Source: an uncultured Oscillospiraceae bacterium (lineage in GTDB: Bacteria; Bacillota_A; Clostridia; Oscillospirales; Acutalibacteraceae). From it: DNA of 64,000 nucleotides. Position 1 is the first letter of the stretch; the number at the start of each line of letters is the position of its first letter. This document shows, piece by piece, positions 53,712 to 61,260 of this stretch. The DNA is taken from NCBI GenBank assembly GCA_910589395.1, contig CAJUTL010000009.1, forward strand, positions 1 through 64,000, read 5' to 3'. The notes beneath the pieces are model-generated. The model saw only the letters and a list, made by a program, of their open reading frames with translations. It was not told where the DNA came from and searched no databases. The position numbers and the translations under genes are program-made.

Positions 53712-54766
53712 GCTTTTCCATTAAAGATGAGATGCCGTATGTTGTTCAGGAATACGCCATGTACCTTAGAAACATCAAGGGCTTGTCCCAAAAAACGGTG
53801 AATGAATACTGTATGGATCTGCGCACTTTCTTCAGATTTATGAAACAGTATCGCGGCCTTGCGGAAGGCTGTGCGCTGGAAGAAATTTCTGTAAAGGATA
53901 TCGATGTGGCTTTTCTGAAAACCGTAAAAACCTTCGACGTCTTTGAGTTTATGAACTTTGTCGCCGATGAACGTAACAACATGAGCTCTACACGACAGCG
54001 GAAGTCTTCTTCCCTGAAATCTTTTTTCAAGTATCTTACGGTTCATGAAAAGCTGCTGGAGGAAAACCCAACAGAGAATCTTACCCCGCCGAAAAAGAAA
54101 AAGTCTCTTCCCCATTTTCTTTCTCTCGAACAAAGTATCGAACTTCTGAACGCGGTGGACGGGCCCGACCAGGAGCGGGATCGCTGTATTCTTACCCTTT
54201 TTCTGAATTGCGGCATGCGGCTTTCCGAGCTGGTTTCCATCAATATTTCCGATGTGATCCACAACAATTCCACCATGCGTATTTTGGGAAAGGGCAATAA
54301 AGAGCGGATCGTATATTTGAACCAGGCCTGTATGGATTCCATTGAAACCTATCTGGCGGTACGCCCAAAGGACGGTGTGATCGATCGGAACGCGCTTTTT
54401 TTAAGCAGCAGAAAAAACCGTATCAGCCCTAAAACTGTGCAGTTTCTTGTAAAAAAGTACCTGGCGAAAATCGGTTTAGGCGGCCCTGGGTATTCCGTTC
54501 ATAAGCTTCGCCATACCGCCGCCACCTTGATGTACCGCTATGGAGATGTGGATATTCGGGTACTCCAGGACATTTTAGGGCATGCGAATCTCGGCACCAC
54601 AGAGATCTATACCCATACCTCCAGCAACCAGATGGAGGCTGCCATCAATTCCAATCCGCTGGCAAAAATCAGCGGAAAGAAAGGAAAAAGGAAGACTTCT
54701 GCCAGTAATGAACCTGATCCTTCCAGCGGCGAAGATGATGATTTCGCCGATTCGGAAGAGTTGTAA
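53708..54766 (+). CDS. Tyrosine recombinase, Xer-like
   Basis: A 352-residue site-specific recombinase with an N-terminal SAM-like core-binding domain (residues about 10-115) and a catalytic domain with the full set: Arg171 (CGMRLSELV), Lys195, His265-x-x-Arg268 (SVHKLRHTAA), His292 (LGHANLGTT) and Tyr301. The acidic tail after residue 330 is extra. No phage genes or att site flank it, so it is probably a chromosomal XerC-type protein rather than an integrase, and xerD lies 2.3 kb away. GAGG precedes the ATG. Confidence 0.88.
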   Translation: MSFSIKDEMPYVVQEYAMYLRNIKGLSQKTVNEYCMDLRTFFRFMKQYRGLAEGCALEEISVKDIDVAFLKTVKTFDVFEFMNFVADERNNMSSTRQRKSSSLKSFFKYLTVHEKLLEENPTENLTPPKKKKSLPHFLSLEQSIELLNAVDGPDQERDRCILTLFLNCGMRLSELVSINISDVIHNNSTMRILGKGNKERIVYLNQACMDSIETYLAVRPKDGVIDRNALFLSSRKNRISPKTVQFLVKKYLAKIGLGGPGYSVHKLRHTAATLMYRYGDVDIRVLQDILGHANLGTTEIYTHTSSNQMEAAINSNPLAKISGKKGKRKTSASNEPDPSSGEDDDFADSEEL

Positions 54767-54789
54767 CCTTAAAAAACAAAACAAAAAAG

Positions 54790-54827
54790 AGCTTCGCCTT
54801 TTCTAAAAGAATCAGGCGAAGCTTTTA
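54790..54827 (+). terminator. Terminator of the tyrosine recombinase gene
   Basis: AGCTTCGCCT (54790-54799) pairs with AGGCGAAGCT (54814-54823), followed by TTTA. It lies before the convergent membrane-protein gene. Confidence 0.75.
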
Positions 54828-54891
54828 CTATTTCTTTATAGGACTTCTGACGAACGATATTTTTCAGACGGCAGAAAAAACAAGTAAAAAA

Positions 54892-55902
54892 TCATTCCAG
54901 CCCGTCTTTTTGCTGTTCTTCCAGCTTGGATTGCTTCACCAGCTTGCCATTGACATAGACATACTTGTCCTCTGCCGGTGTTTCTTCTGCTGGCGCCTTA
55001 AAAAGCTCGGGGAAGGTTTCCTTCAGGTCAGTCCTCCGCCCTTCCTGAGAACCGGCTTTTTCTTCAGCCAGTTTTCTTTGATAAGGCTGGATCAGATATT
55101 GATCGATGACAGGATAGATCGCAAAATTGATCAAAAAGCTGATGAAGGAAAAAAGCAGGAAAACTACAAGCAGGAAAAGCAGCAGTATCGTAAGGGGCAT
55201 AACGGGAATAAACAGAACTCCCACGATCAGAAGGGCGAAAATCGCGGTGACCAGAAGATTTCTGCCAAAGCCCGCAAGCACAAAAATAAACGCGTTTTTG
55301 TATACCTGCCCAAATTTCAGATCAAAGGTGACAAACATGACAGGGATATAATATTGGGCAAATAAGAATACCACCGCGACAACGATGCAAAGCCAGAACG
55401 GGACGTACAAAAGTACGTTCTGCACAGCGTTATTGTAATAATAGATCAGAGCAAAGCTTAAAATGAAATACAGGAGATAGATCACAACGCCGTTTAAGAA
55501 AAAATACTTCCAGTTGCTTTTGACCGCGCTCCAAAAGTCCGACCAGACGAACGCATGCTCTTCCCTGGCGAAATTTCTGGTAACAAAGGTAAGCCCGGCA
55601 ACAAAGGGAGAAAGCAAAAGCAGGGGCAGCGGTACTACGTATAAATTCCACACATCCAGTACAAGCGTACCGCTTGCAGTAGCCATTTGAAAAACCACAT
55701 GAGGAAAGAAAAGATAAAGGCAACCCATAAGAACAGCTACGACCAAAACGGGAAGCATAAAGATCATATTCAGCTGAAGAAGCTTCGTAAACTTTCGGCC
55801 AAAAATTTCAAAGAAACGAATCGGGGCGGCTTTTGGAAGCTCGTCTTTACTTACTCCCGGTCCCGGTTTATCATAATTTCCCCAAAAATTGAAAAGTCCC
55901 AT
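54892..55902 (-). CDS. DUF624/YesL-like membrane protein
   Basis: A 336-residue protein with about six membrane segments between residues 40 and 270 and a cytoplasmic, charged C-terminal tail ending in a lysine-rich region (YVYVNGKLVKQSKLEEQQ). The N-terminal FFEIFGRKFTKLLQLNMIF and the general plan resemble DUF624 (YesL) proteins, which are often near sugar-uptake genes; no such genes are here. The tail is longer than in YesL. ATG 55902 has AGGAGG. Function unknown. Confidence 0.7.
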   Translation of the reverse strand: MGLFNFWGNYDKPGPGVSKDELPKAAPIRFFEIFGRKFTKLLQLNMIFMLPVLVVAVLMGCLYLFFPHVVFQMATASGTLVLDVWNLYVVPLPLLLLSPFVAGLTFVTRNFAREEHAFVWSDFWSAVKSNWKYFFLNGVVIYLLYFILSFALIYYYNNAVQNVLLYVPFWLCIVVAVVFLFAQYYIPVMFVTFDLKFGQVYKNAFIFVLAGFGRNLLVTAIFALLIVGVLFIPVMPLTILLLFLLVVFLLFSFISFLINFAIYPVIDQYLIQPYQRKLAEEKAGSQEGRRTDLKETFPELFKAPAEETPAEDKYVYVNGKLVKQSKLEEQQKDGLE

Positions 55903-55951
55903 GCAGTTCCTCCTGTACTGTATAAAGAATTTTATATATAGCTTGTCCTCC

Positions 55952-56095
55952 CTAGGGCTTGTTTGAAAAATCGAAAACGCCGTCTTTTGGCCCATAAACG
56001 GACTTCCTACGTCAAAAATCCCGTCAATCGCAGGATTGACTGCAATTTCTGGTCAAAAATTCGTCATTTCCTCTCTATTTTCAAACAAGCCCTAG
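55952..56095. mobile_element. 144-bp MITE-like element with 18-bp perfect terminal inverted repeats
   Basis: The ends CTAGGGCTTGTTTGAAAA (55952-55969) and its exact complement (56078-56095) bound a non-coding 144-bp segment. There is no open frame inside. The right end contains the TAG stop of the xerD gene (56092-56094). The structure fits a miniature inverted-repeat element moved by a transposase encoded elsewhere. No target duplication is clear; CC/CC flanks are too short to judge. Confidence 0.75.
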
Positions 56096-56982
56096 CCTAT
56101 TTTGGCTTTGGGATGGCAATCTTGATAAACGCGCTTCACATGATTATCTAAAAGCTGCACATAAACCTGTGTAGATGAAATATCGGCATGCCCCATCATG
56201 GTTTGGATATCTTTTACGGAAGCTCCGTTTTCCAGTAAATGCAGCGCAAAGGAGTGACGCAGCGTATGGGGCGTGATCTCTTTGCTGATCCCAGCCTCTG
56301 TGGCATAGCCTTTTACGATCTTCCAGAAGCCCTGCCGGGTAAGCCTGCCTCCGTTCAAATTGACAAACAGAGCATTCTCGCTTTCCGGACCGGTGATTAG
56401 GCTGCGCATACGATAAATATAATCAGAAACAGCCACCACGGCAGAGGGGTAGATCGGGATCGGACGGATCCCTTTGTTGCCACGGCAATACAGCACGCCG
56501 GAACGCAGATTGATATCCTTGATATTCAGGTTGATAAGTTCGGATACACGAATTCCCGTGGCATATAAAAGCTCTAGCATGGCCTTATCGCGGCAGCCCT
56601 TGGGCTCTGTAATATCCGGCTGTGCCAGAAGCAGCTCGATATCTTCCCCGGAAAGAACCTGCGGCAGTTTTTTCTCCGTTTTTTCCAGCTTGATCCCCTT
56701 GGCAGGGTTTGTATCCAGCAAGCCGCGGAAGATCAAGAATTTATAAAAGCAGCGCACAGAAGCTAGATTTCGGGAAATGGTAGTGGGAGAACGCTTGAGA
56801 TCATGAAGGTGATCCACATATTCCTGAATCAAGCTTTCATCAGCCTCAACAGGAGATAAGCCGCGATCCGAAAGAAATTCTAAAAAAGACAGTACATCCC
56901 GGAGATAAGATTCCCGGGTGTTTGCCGAATTTGCTTTCTGGTTTGTCAGGTAGTCACTGAACATGGAATAATAATCGTTCAT
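56092..56982 (-). CDS. xerD: Tyrosine recombinase XerD
   Basis: A 296-residue recombinase that resolves chromosome dimers at dif. The catalytic set is Arg145 (ATGIRVSELI), Lys170, His239-x-x-Arg242 (TPHTLRHSFA), His265 (MMGHADISST) and Tyr274 (QVYVQL). Length matches XerD. The last residue is followed by TAG inside the terminal repeat of the 144-bp element, so the element defines the 3' end. ATG 56982 has AGGAGGGGG upstream. The spoIIM neighbour matches the Bacillus order, where xerD (ripX) and spoIIM are close. Confidence 0.92.
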   Translation of the reverse strand: MNDYYSMFSDYLTNQKANSANTRESYLRDVLSFLEFLSDRGLSPVEADESLIQEYVDHLHDLKRSPTTISRNLASVRCFYKFLIFRGLLDTNPAKGIKLEKTEKKLPQVLSGEDIELLLAQPDITEPKGCRDKAMLELLYATGIRVSELINLNIKDINLRSGVLYCRGNKGIRPIPIYPSAVVAVSDYIYRMRSLITGPESENALFVNLNGGRLTRQGFWKIVKGYATEAGISKEITPHTLRHSFALHLLENGASVKDIQTMMGHADISSTQVYVQLLDNHVKRVYQDCHPKAKIG

Positions 56983-57007
56983 GTTCTGGTTCCCCCTCCT
57001 TCTGAAA

Positions 57008-57645
57008 TCACGATACAAAAAACACCGCACTTAAGGCCGCCAAGGCGGCGCCGAAAAAAGAAAACAACACTGAAACGCAAAGAGTTCCAATATATTCTGC
57101 CCCATAGAAGCGAAAACTTATCCCTTCCTGTTCCAAGGACAGGCCGCTTTTTCGAAATTGCTTCGAAAAAGCCATCCCCTGCTCTCCCAAAAAGAGAAGA
57201 AGTAACAAAGCTGCCGCGGCACAAGGCGTATAGAAAACCGCGTATTTTCCCAAGCCGGAAAGCCCGTCCACCCAAAGAGTGGAGGAAACAGCAATTCCAA
57301 TAAAAGCACCCTTAAAAAGAAGCAGGATAGGAATCGCAAATGTTCCAAAAGCCGTAAAGCCCAGAAGAAAGACAGCTGTCAGAAAAAGAAAGGAATTTAA
57401 TAAAACGGTGGAAAAGCAGGAAAAAATCCTGTTTCCGGCACAGGTACTCCAGAAAAAAACAAAGGAGCAATTTGCCGGCCGGAAGGCTCGGCGGACCATA
57501 AACAAAAAACAATGCCGGAAATAAGGCCAACAAGAGATAGAAAAAACAGCAAAAAGAATTTTCTCTTCTCCAGGGAAAGCTTGTCCCAAAGAGCAGCACA
57601 CTCCAAGTTCTGGTTTCGAAATACAGATAAGATTTCTTTTCTCAT
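57008..57645 (-). pseudogene. spoIIM: Stage II sporulation protein M, interrupted by a frameshift at a 7-T run
   Basis: SpoIIM belongs to the DMP peptidoglycan machine that drives forespore engulfment. Codons 1-64 (from MRKEILSVFRNQNLE) are in one frame with the first membrane span. The rest (from FWSTCAGNRIFSC) is in the -1 frame and contains the family block FGTFAIPILLLFKGAFIGIA and four more spans. The switch falls at seven T on the coding strand (plus-strand A 57453-57459). A -1 slip there, or one extra T, gives 212 residues, close to the 214 of Bacillus SpoIIM. It could be a true mutation, a sequencing error, phase variation, or programmed slippage. It lies 25 bases upstream of xerD. Confidence 0.78.
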
Positions 57646-58201
57646 AAAAGCATCGGCTTCCTTTCCAAACAGAAACATAAAACGATACAATTCATACTTA
57701 TGAGAAAAGAAGAAAAAGTATACTGAAAGGCCGCCTGAAAAGAATAAAATTCAATTCTGTTTTTGAAACCAAGGTTACCAATTATTTGAAACCAGTGAAA
57801 TTATACAGCGTGCGAACCCAAAAAGATCATTACGGGAACTCAAAAGCAGAAAGACCAAAAAGAAAAGCGCCCTCCAGAGAAGCAAAAGCACAAAATGTGG
57901 AAGTTTCAAAGACGAAAGCTGGCACATATTGAGGTTTCTTGATCTTGAATTTTTCCAGATTTCAAGCGGATTTTGGAAGATCTACTCCGAAGAAAAGAAA
58001 AAACACAAGCACCCTGGAGAAAAAGGGAAATTTTTTCTCTGCAAGTACATACTATAATACAAGTTGAAAGATTTTTCAAGAGAAAAGATGAATATTTTTT
58101 CGTATTTTCTTTCAGCCTTCAAAAATTATGTATTCTACATTATGTAAACTTATGTATATTATGCGAAACGAGTTATGTCTCCCGCGCTAGATTTTGTGTG
58201 C
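57646..58201. other. AT-rich gap with five TTATG direct repeats
   Basis: No gene is supported in this 556-base stretch. TTATGTA occurs at 58126, 58140 and 58150, with TTATGCG at 58159 and TTATGTC at 58173, all in the same direction. A TATAAT at about 58052 precedes a 19-codon frame (58089 onward, MNIFSYFLSAFKNYVFYIM) that has only a weak ribosome site. The promoter of spoIIM should also lie here; TATACT near 57720 on the minus strand is a candidate. Confidence 0.4.
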
Positions 58202-58233
58202 ATAAAAATACACACAGCTAGACCGTGTGTATT
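58202..58233 (-). terminator. Terminator of the TIGR04086 gene
   Basis: AATACACAC (58207-58215) pairs with GTGTGTATT (58225-58233). On the minus strand TTTTTA follows. Confidence 0.75.
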
Positions 58234-58261
58234 CCTCTTCCCTATGTTTTATATCATATGG

Positions 58262-58639
58262 TTAAAATTTCACCTTGCTTTTTCGATTTACGCCTAAAAT
58301 TCCGCCGATGGAACCACTGAGCAAAACGGCCGCCAACTTTCCTACACTGGCCAAGGAAAAATCATTTTTGAAAATTAAGACTGAAATCAGGGCGATGCAG
58401 AAAGAGAACAGCAGCCCACTGGCAGCCCCCAGCAAAACACCTTTTTCTTTTGCGTAAACCGATGCGGCGAAGCCTCCTAAAAATACTGCCGCGCATCCGG
58501 AAATTGTGGTTATGATCGGAATGGCGTTTCTTGGCAGTACTTTCATTTTTCCCAAAACCACCGCGGCCAGCCCCAATACTATTATGCTGACAACTATCAT
58601 GATTCCCGCAGACAGCAGCATTGCTTTCCATTTTTTCAT
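58262..58639 (-). CDS. TIGR04086 family membrane protein
   Basis: A 125-residue protein with four membrane segments in two pairs and a basic C-terminal tail (GVNRKSKVKF), matching the TIGR04086/YrzE family of unknown function found in spore-forming Firmicutes. Glycine-rich packing motifs such as GGFAASVYAKEKG are visible. The ribosome site (GTGAGG) lies in one arm of a hairpin. In other Clostridia this gene usually lies beside yajC, which here is 2.2 kb away with an ABC gene between them. Confidence 0.82.
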   Translation of the reverse strand: MKKWKAMLLSAGIMIVVSIIVLGLAAVVLGKMKVLPRNAIPIITTISGCAAVFLGGFAASVYAKEKGVLLGAASGLLFSFCIALISVLIFKNDFSLASVGKLAAVLLSGSIGGILGVNRKSKVKF

Positions 58640-58644
58640 AAAAG

Positions 58645-58690
58645 AAACCTCACAACTCTGGTATAGAACATACTATGAGCCGTGAGGTTT
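58645..58690 (-). promoter_or_regulatory. Hairpin covering the ribosome site of the TIGR04086 gene
   Basis: AAACCTCAC (58645-58653) pairs with GTGAGGTTT (58682-58690). On the minus strand the downstream arm GTGAGGTTT followed by CTTTT serves both as the ribosome site of the next gene and as a terminator-like end for the ABC gene. Confidence 0.4.
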
Positions 58691-58705
58691 GTTTATGTGT
58701 TCTTT

Positions 58706-60400
58706 TTAATCTGTAGATTGTTGATTGGCCTGATAGAGCTGGGCGAAATACTGATTTTCCCGCAAAAGCTCGGAAAAGCTTCCCTCCCCTACGATTTCTC
58801 CTTCTTGGAACAGAATGATCCTGTCAAAGGCTGCGGCAGAATCCAATTTGTGTGTAACAGCAATCACTGTATGAGCCTCTAACAGCGTGAGGATCCTATC
58901 AATGATTGCCTTTTCCGTCAGGTTATCCAACGCGGAGGTGGCTTCATCTAAAATCGTAAGCCCCTTCTGCTCCAGCCACAGGCGGGCCAGCGCCACTCGC
59001 TGGCGCTCTCCCCCGGAAAGAACGGCTCCCCTTTCTCCGATGGACGTTTCCATGCCGTGCTCCAAAGTTCGATACCAAGGCATCAGCCGCACTTCTTTGA
59101 TCGCGTGCAGCAAAGCTTCCTCCGAAACTTTTTTCTCAAAAGCGATATTCTCCCGCAGGCTACCGTCAAACACAGTTGAATCTTGCGAGAGATAGCTTAT
59201 TTTTTCGTATAGATCTGTAAGGCGAAGCAGCTTTACATCTTCACCATCGATTTGTATGCTACCCTCTTTATATTTCAAAAGTCCTGACAGCAGTTTGAGC
59301 AAGGTGGATTTCCCGGAGCCGCTTTCCCCTACAAGGGCAACTTTCTCTCCCTTTTTGATGGACAAATTTAATCCATGAAAAATTTGACGTTCTCCATAGG
59401 AGAAGGAAAGTCCATGAATGGAAATATTCCCTTCACAGGCCGGAAGACACTTGCCTGTTGTCAGCTGCATATCGTCTTTTGCAGAAAGAAATTCCTCGTA
59501 GCGCCGGAAAGAGGCACGATCCAGCTTATATTGCACATAGAGGACATTGAAAATGGCAACGGGCGTATAGGCGTTATCCAGAAGAGAAAGCAAGGCGACT
59601 ACGGCTCCTACTGAGAGCGTTCCGGTGCTCCAGGCATAAAGCAGAACCCCAACGTTCAAAAAGGCCACAAGCAAGGCGAAAATCGTAAAGAAAGCCTCAT
59701 GGATCATGGTCATTTTGGTTTTGGCATGAACGATCTGCTCTTTTGTCTCCTCCGCCTTCTGAAACTCCCTGAAAAACTGTCTGGCCATACGAAATACCGG
59801 CATTTCCATAAAACAGCGCACCAGAAAATGGTTCAGAAGCTCTTCGTTTACCAGAATCTTCTCTTTGATTCGATAAAGAGATTTTAACAGGAGATTGGTC
59901 ACAAGAAAAACGATAACATATCCCGCCAGAATTCCCAAGGTAACGGGACGGCTGATCCGCCAGATAAAGCAAAGGCTGAAAAAAGCTGTGGGGATCAGCC
60001 TGGGAAAAAGCTGAAGCCAGAAATGAAATAAAATATTCCTGCCGGCTTCCGCGCCGTTTTCAACGCGCTGTACCAGTTTACCGGTGCCCAGTCTTTGGTA
60101 CTCTGAATAGTCTATCCGGCTGATCTTTTTCAGTGCCAAAAGCTTAAAATCCAGAAAAAATCCGTGTTCCAGCCTTTTGGCGGGATAATTGTCAAGATAC
60201 TCCAGCAGAAATACAGAGCAGAGCAAGGCGCCGTAAAACAGGATCTGTAGCAGCGACACCGAACGGTCGGCGAGGCCGTCTACTACCTCCTGAAAGTAAC
60301 TGGCCTTAAAGTTCCCAAGCAGAGAGCAGGCAAGGCCGATGCATACATAGAAACAGACAAGCCCTTTGTTTTTTCGTAAAATTTCTTTTCTGTACTGCAT
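58706..60400 (-). CDS. ABC exporter half-transporter (membrane domain plus ATPase)
   Basis: A 564-residue type IV ABC half-transporter. Six membrane segments lie in the first 300 residues. The ATPase has Walker A GESGSGKSTLL at about 358-368, the Q-loop, the intact signature LSGGERQRVALAR and Walker B LTILDEATSALDN, with the switch His in AVTHKLDSA. It may form a homodimer because no partner gene adjoins. Substrate is unknown; lipids, peptides and drugs are all possible. ATG 60400 has AAGGAG; the open frame further upstream has no ribosome site. Confidence 0.92.
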   Translation of the reverse strand: MQYRKEILRKNKGLVCFYVCIGLACSLLGNFKASYFQEVVDGLADRSVSLLQILFYGALLCSVFLLEYLDNYPAKRLEHGFFLDFKLLALKKISRIDYSEYQRLGTGKLVQRVENGAEAGRNILFHFWLQLFPRLIPTAFFSLCFIWRISRPVTLGILAGYVIVFLVTNLLLKSLYRIKEKILVNEELLNHFLVRCFMEMPVFRMARQFFREFQKAEETKEQIVHAKTKMTMIHEAFFTIFALLVAFLNVGVLLYAWSTGTLSVGAVVALLSLLDNAYTPVAIFNVLYVQYKLDRASFRRYEEFLSAKDDMQLTTGKCLPACEGNISIHGLSFSYGERQIFHGLNLSIKKGEKVALVGESGSGKSTLLKLLSGLLKYKEGSIQIDGEDVKLLRLTDLYEKISYLSQDSTVFDGSLRENIAFEKKVSEEALLHAIKEVRLMPWYRTLEHGMETSIGERGAVLSGGERQRVALARLWLEQKGLTILDEATSALDNLTEKAIIDRILTLLEAHTVIAVTHKLDSAAAFDRIILFQEGEIVGEGSFSELLRENQYFAQLYQANQQSTD

Positions 60401-60500
60401 AGTAAAACTCCTTTTATGATAAAAATCAGTCCAAGGGGCAGTACAGCTGTGGCTGAAGGCGATCTCCGGAGTTTTCCGAACAAAACAGCACTCCGGTTTT

Positions 60501-60680
60501 TTAAGGCAATACCGCACAATTCTAAGCGGCATATGACGGTAGAAAGTTTTTCGTCAGAGTGCTTAAAGACTGCGCAGGCGGGCTGGCGCCCGGCAAGTAG
60601 GCTTTAGGCTCTCTGGCGAAAAACTAGCCCGCCAGATGCCACTTAAGGCGAAAGCCGTGAATTGTGCGGCGTTGCCTTAA
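60501..60680. mobile_element. 180-bp MITE-like element with 22-bp terminal inverted repeats
   Basis: The ends TTAAGGCAATACCGCACAAT (from 60501) and ATTGTGCGGCGTTGCCTTAA (to 60680) pair over 22 bases with two mismatches. Inside, 60545-60559 pairs with 60611-60625 (AGTTTTTCGTCAGAG, one mismatch), and 60577-60584 (GGCGGGCT) pairs with 60626-60633, outside that stem, which would form a pseudoknot in RNA. There is no coding frame. TTAA at both ends may be a target duplication or part of the repeats. The same terminal sequence recurs at 27283-27321. Confidence 0.75.
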
Positions 60681-60688
60681 TGATATTT

Positions 60689-60731
60689 GCTCAGTACAAT
60701 CCGCCGACAGCATTTCACAACTGTACTGAGC
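60689..60731. repeat. 10-bp inverted repeat beside the element
   Basis: GCTCAGTACA (60689-60698) and TGTACTGAGC (60722-60731) are exact complements with 23 bases between. With the element this fills the 437-base gap between yajC and the ABC gene. Role unknown. Confidence 0.5.
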
Positions 60732-60782
60732 AGTTAATTCGAGGCGTTCGCAACGCGTGCACTTCCTTTCCCACAAAAAGCA

Positions 60783-60810
60783 AAAATACCGGAACTTTAC
60801 AAGCTTCCGG
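60783..60810 (-). terminator. Terminator of yajC
   Basis: CCGGAA (60789-60794) pairs with TTCCGG (60805-60810). On the minus strand TATTTTTGCTTTTTG follows. Confidence 0.75.
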
Positions 60811-60837
60811 CACTTTTAAGCATCATTTTTTGATAGC

Positions 60838-61173
60838 TCAGGTCTGATCGTCCTCGTGAACAGTGTCTACACTGCCGATCGCCCAGCGCTTGATCCTCAT
60901 TCTGGACTTGTCGCTGCCGGTTTCGATTACAACAGAATCGCTTTCATCCTTTACGGCAACGATGCGTCCGCAAATGCCGCCGATGGTGGTGACCTCATCT
61001 CCCACCTGGGCATTTTTCCGCATTTCCGCTTCTTTTTTCTTCTTTTTGTTTTGAGGGCGGAAAAAAATCAAATACAGCACCAAAAAGAAAGCGCCGTAGA
61101 TCACCAGCATTACGATCAGATTCATTCCACCTGCCGCAGCCTCAGTTCCGCTGAGCTTCATCAAATGTTCCAT
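60838..61173 (-). CDS. yajC: Preprotein translocase subunit YajC
   Basis: An accessory subunit of the Sec holo-translocon. The 111-residue protein has one membrane span (LIVMLVIYGAFFLVLYLIFF) followed by the family block RPQNKKKKKEAEMRKNAQVG and GDEVTTIGGICGRIVAVKD. The start has GGAGG. It lies 87 bases after tgt on the same strand, the widespread queA-tgt-yajC arrangement. Confidence 0.95.
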   Translation of the reverse strand: MEHLMKLSGTEAAAGGMNLIVMLVIYGAFFLVLYLIFFRPQNKKKKKEAEMRKNAQVGDEVTTIGGICGRIVAVKDESDSVVIETGSDKSRMRIKRWAIGSVDTVHEDDQT

Positions 61174-61260
61174 TTTTTGTACCTCCGAAATTCAAGTAGT
61201 TTGATTATAACAAGGAACGGGAAAACTTGCAAGCATAATTGCAGAGATTTCTTAAAGTCC

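Noticed and set aside
53708..54766. Integrase of a prophage or integrative element
   Set aside because: There are no phage, conjugation or att features nearby and the flanks are core genes, so a chromosomal Xer protein is more likely.
57973..58221. 82-codon plus-strand frame in the AT-rich gap
   Set aside because: No ribosome site, contains the terminator hairpin of the opposite gene, and composition follows the AT-rich repeats.
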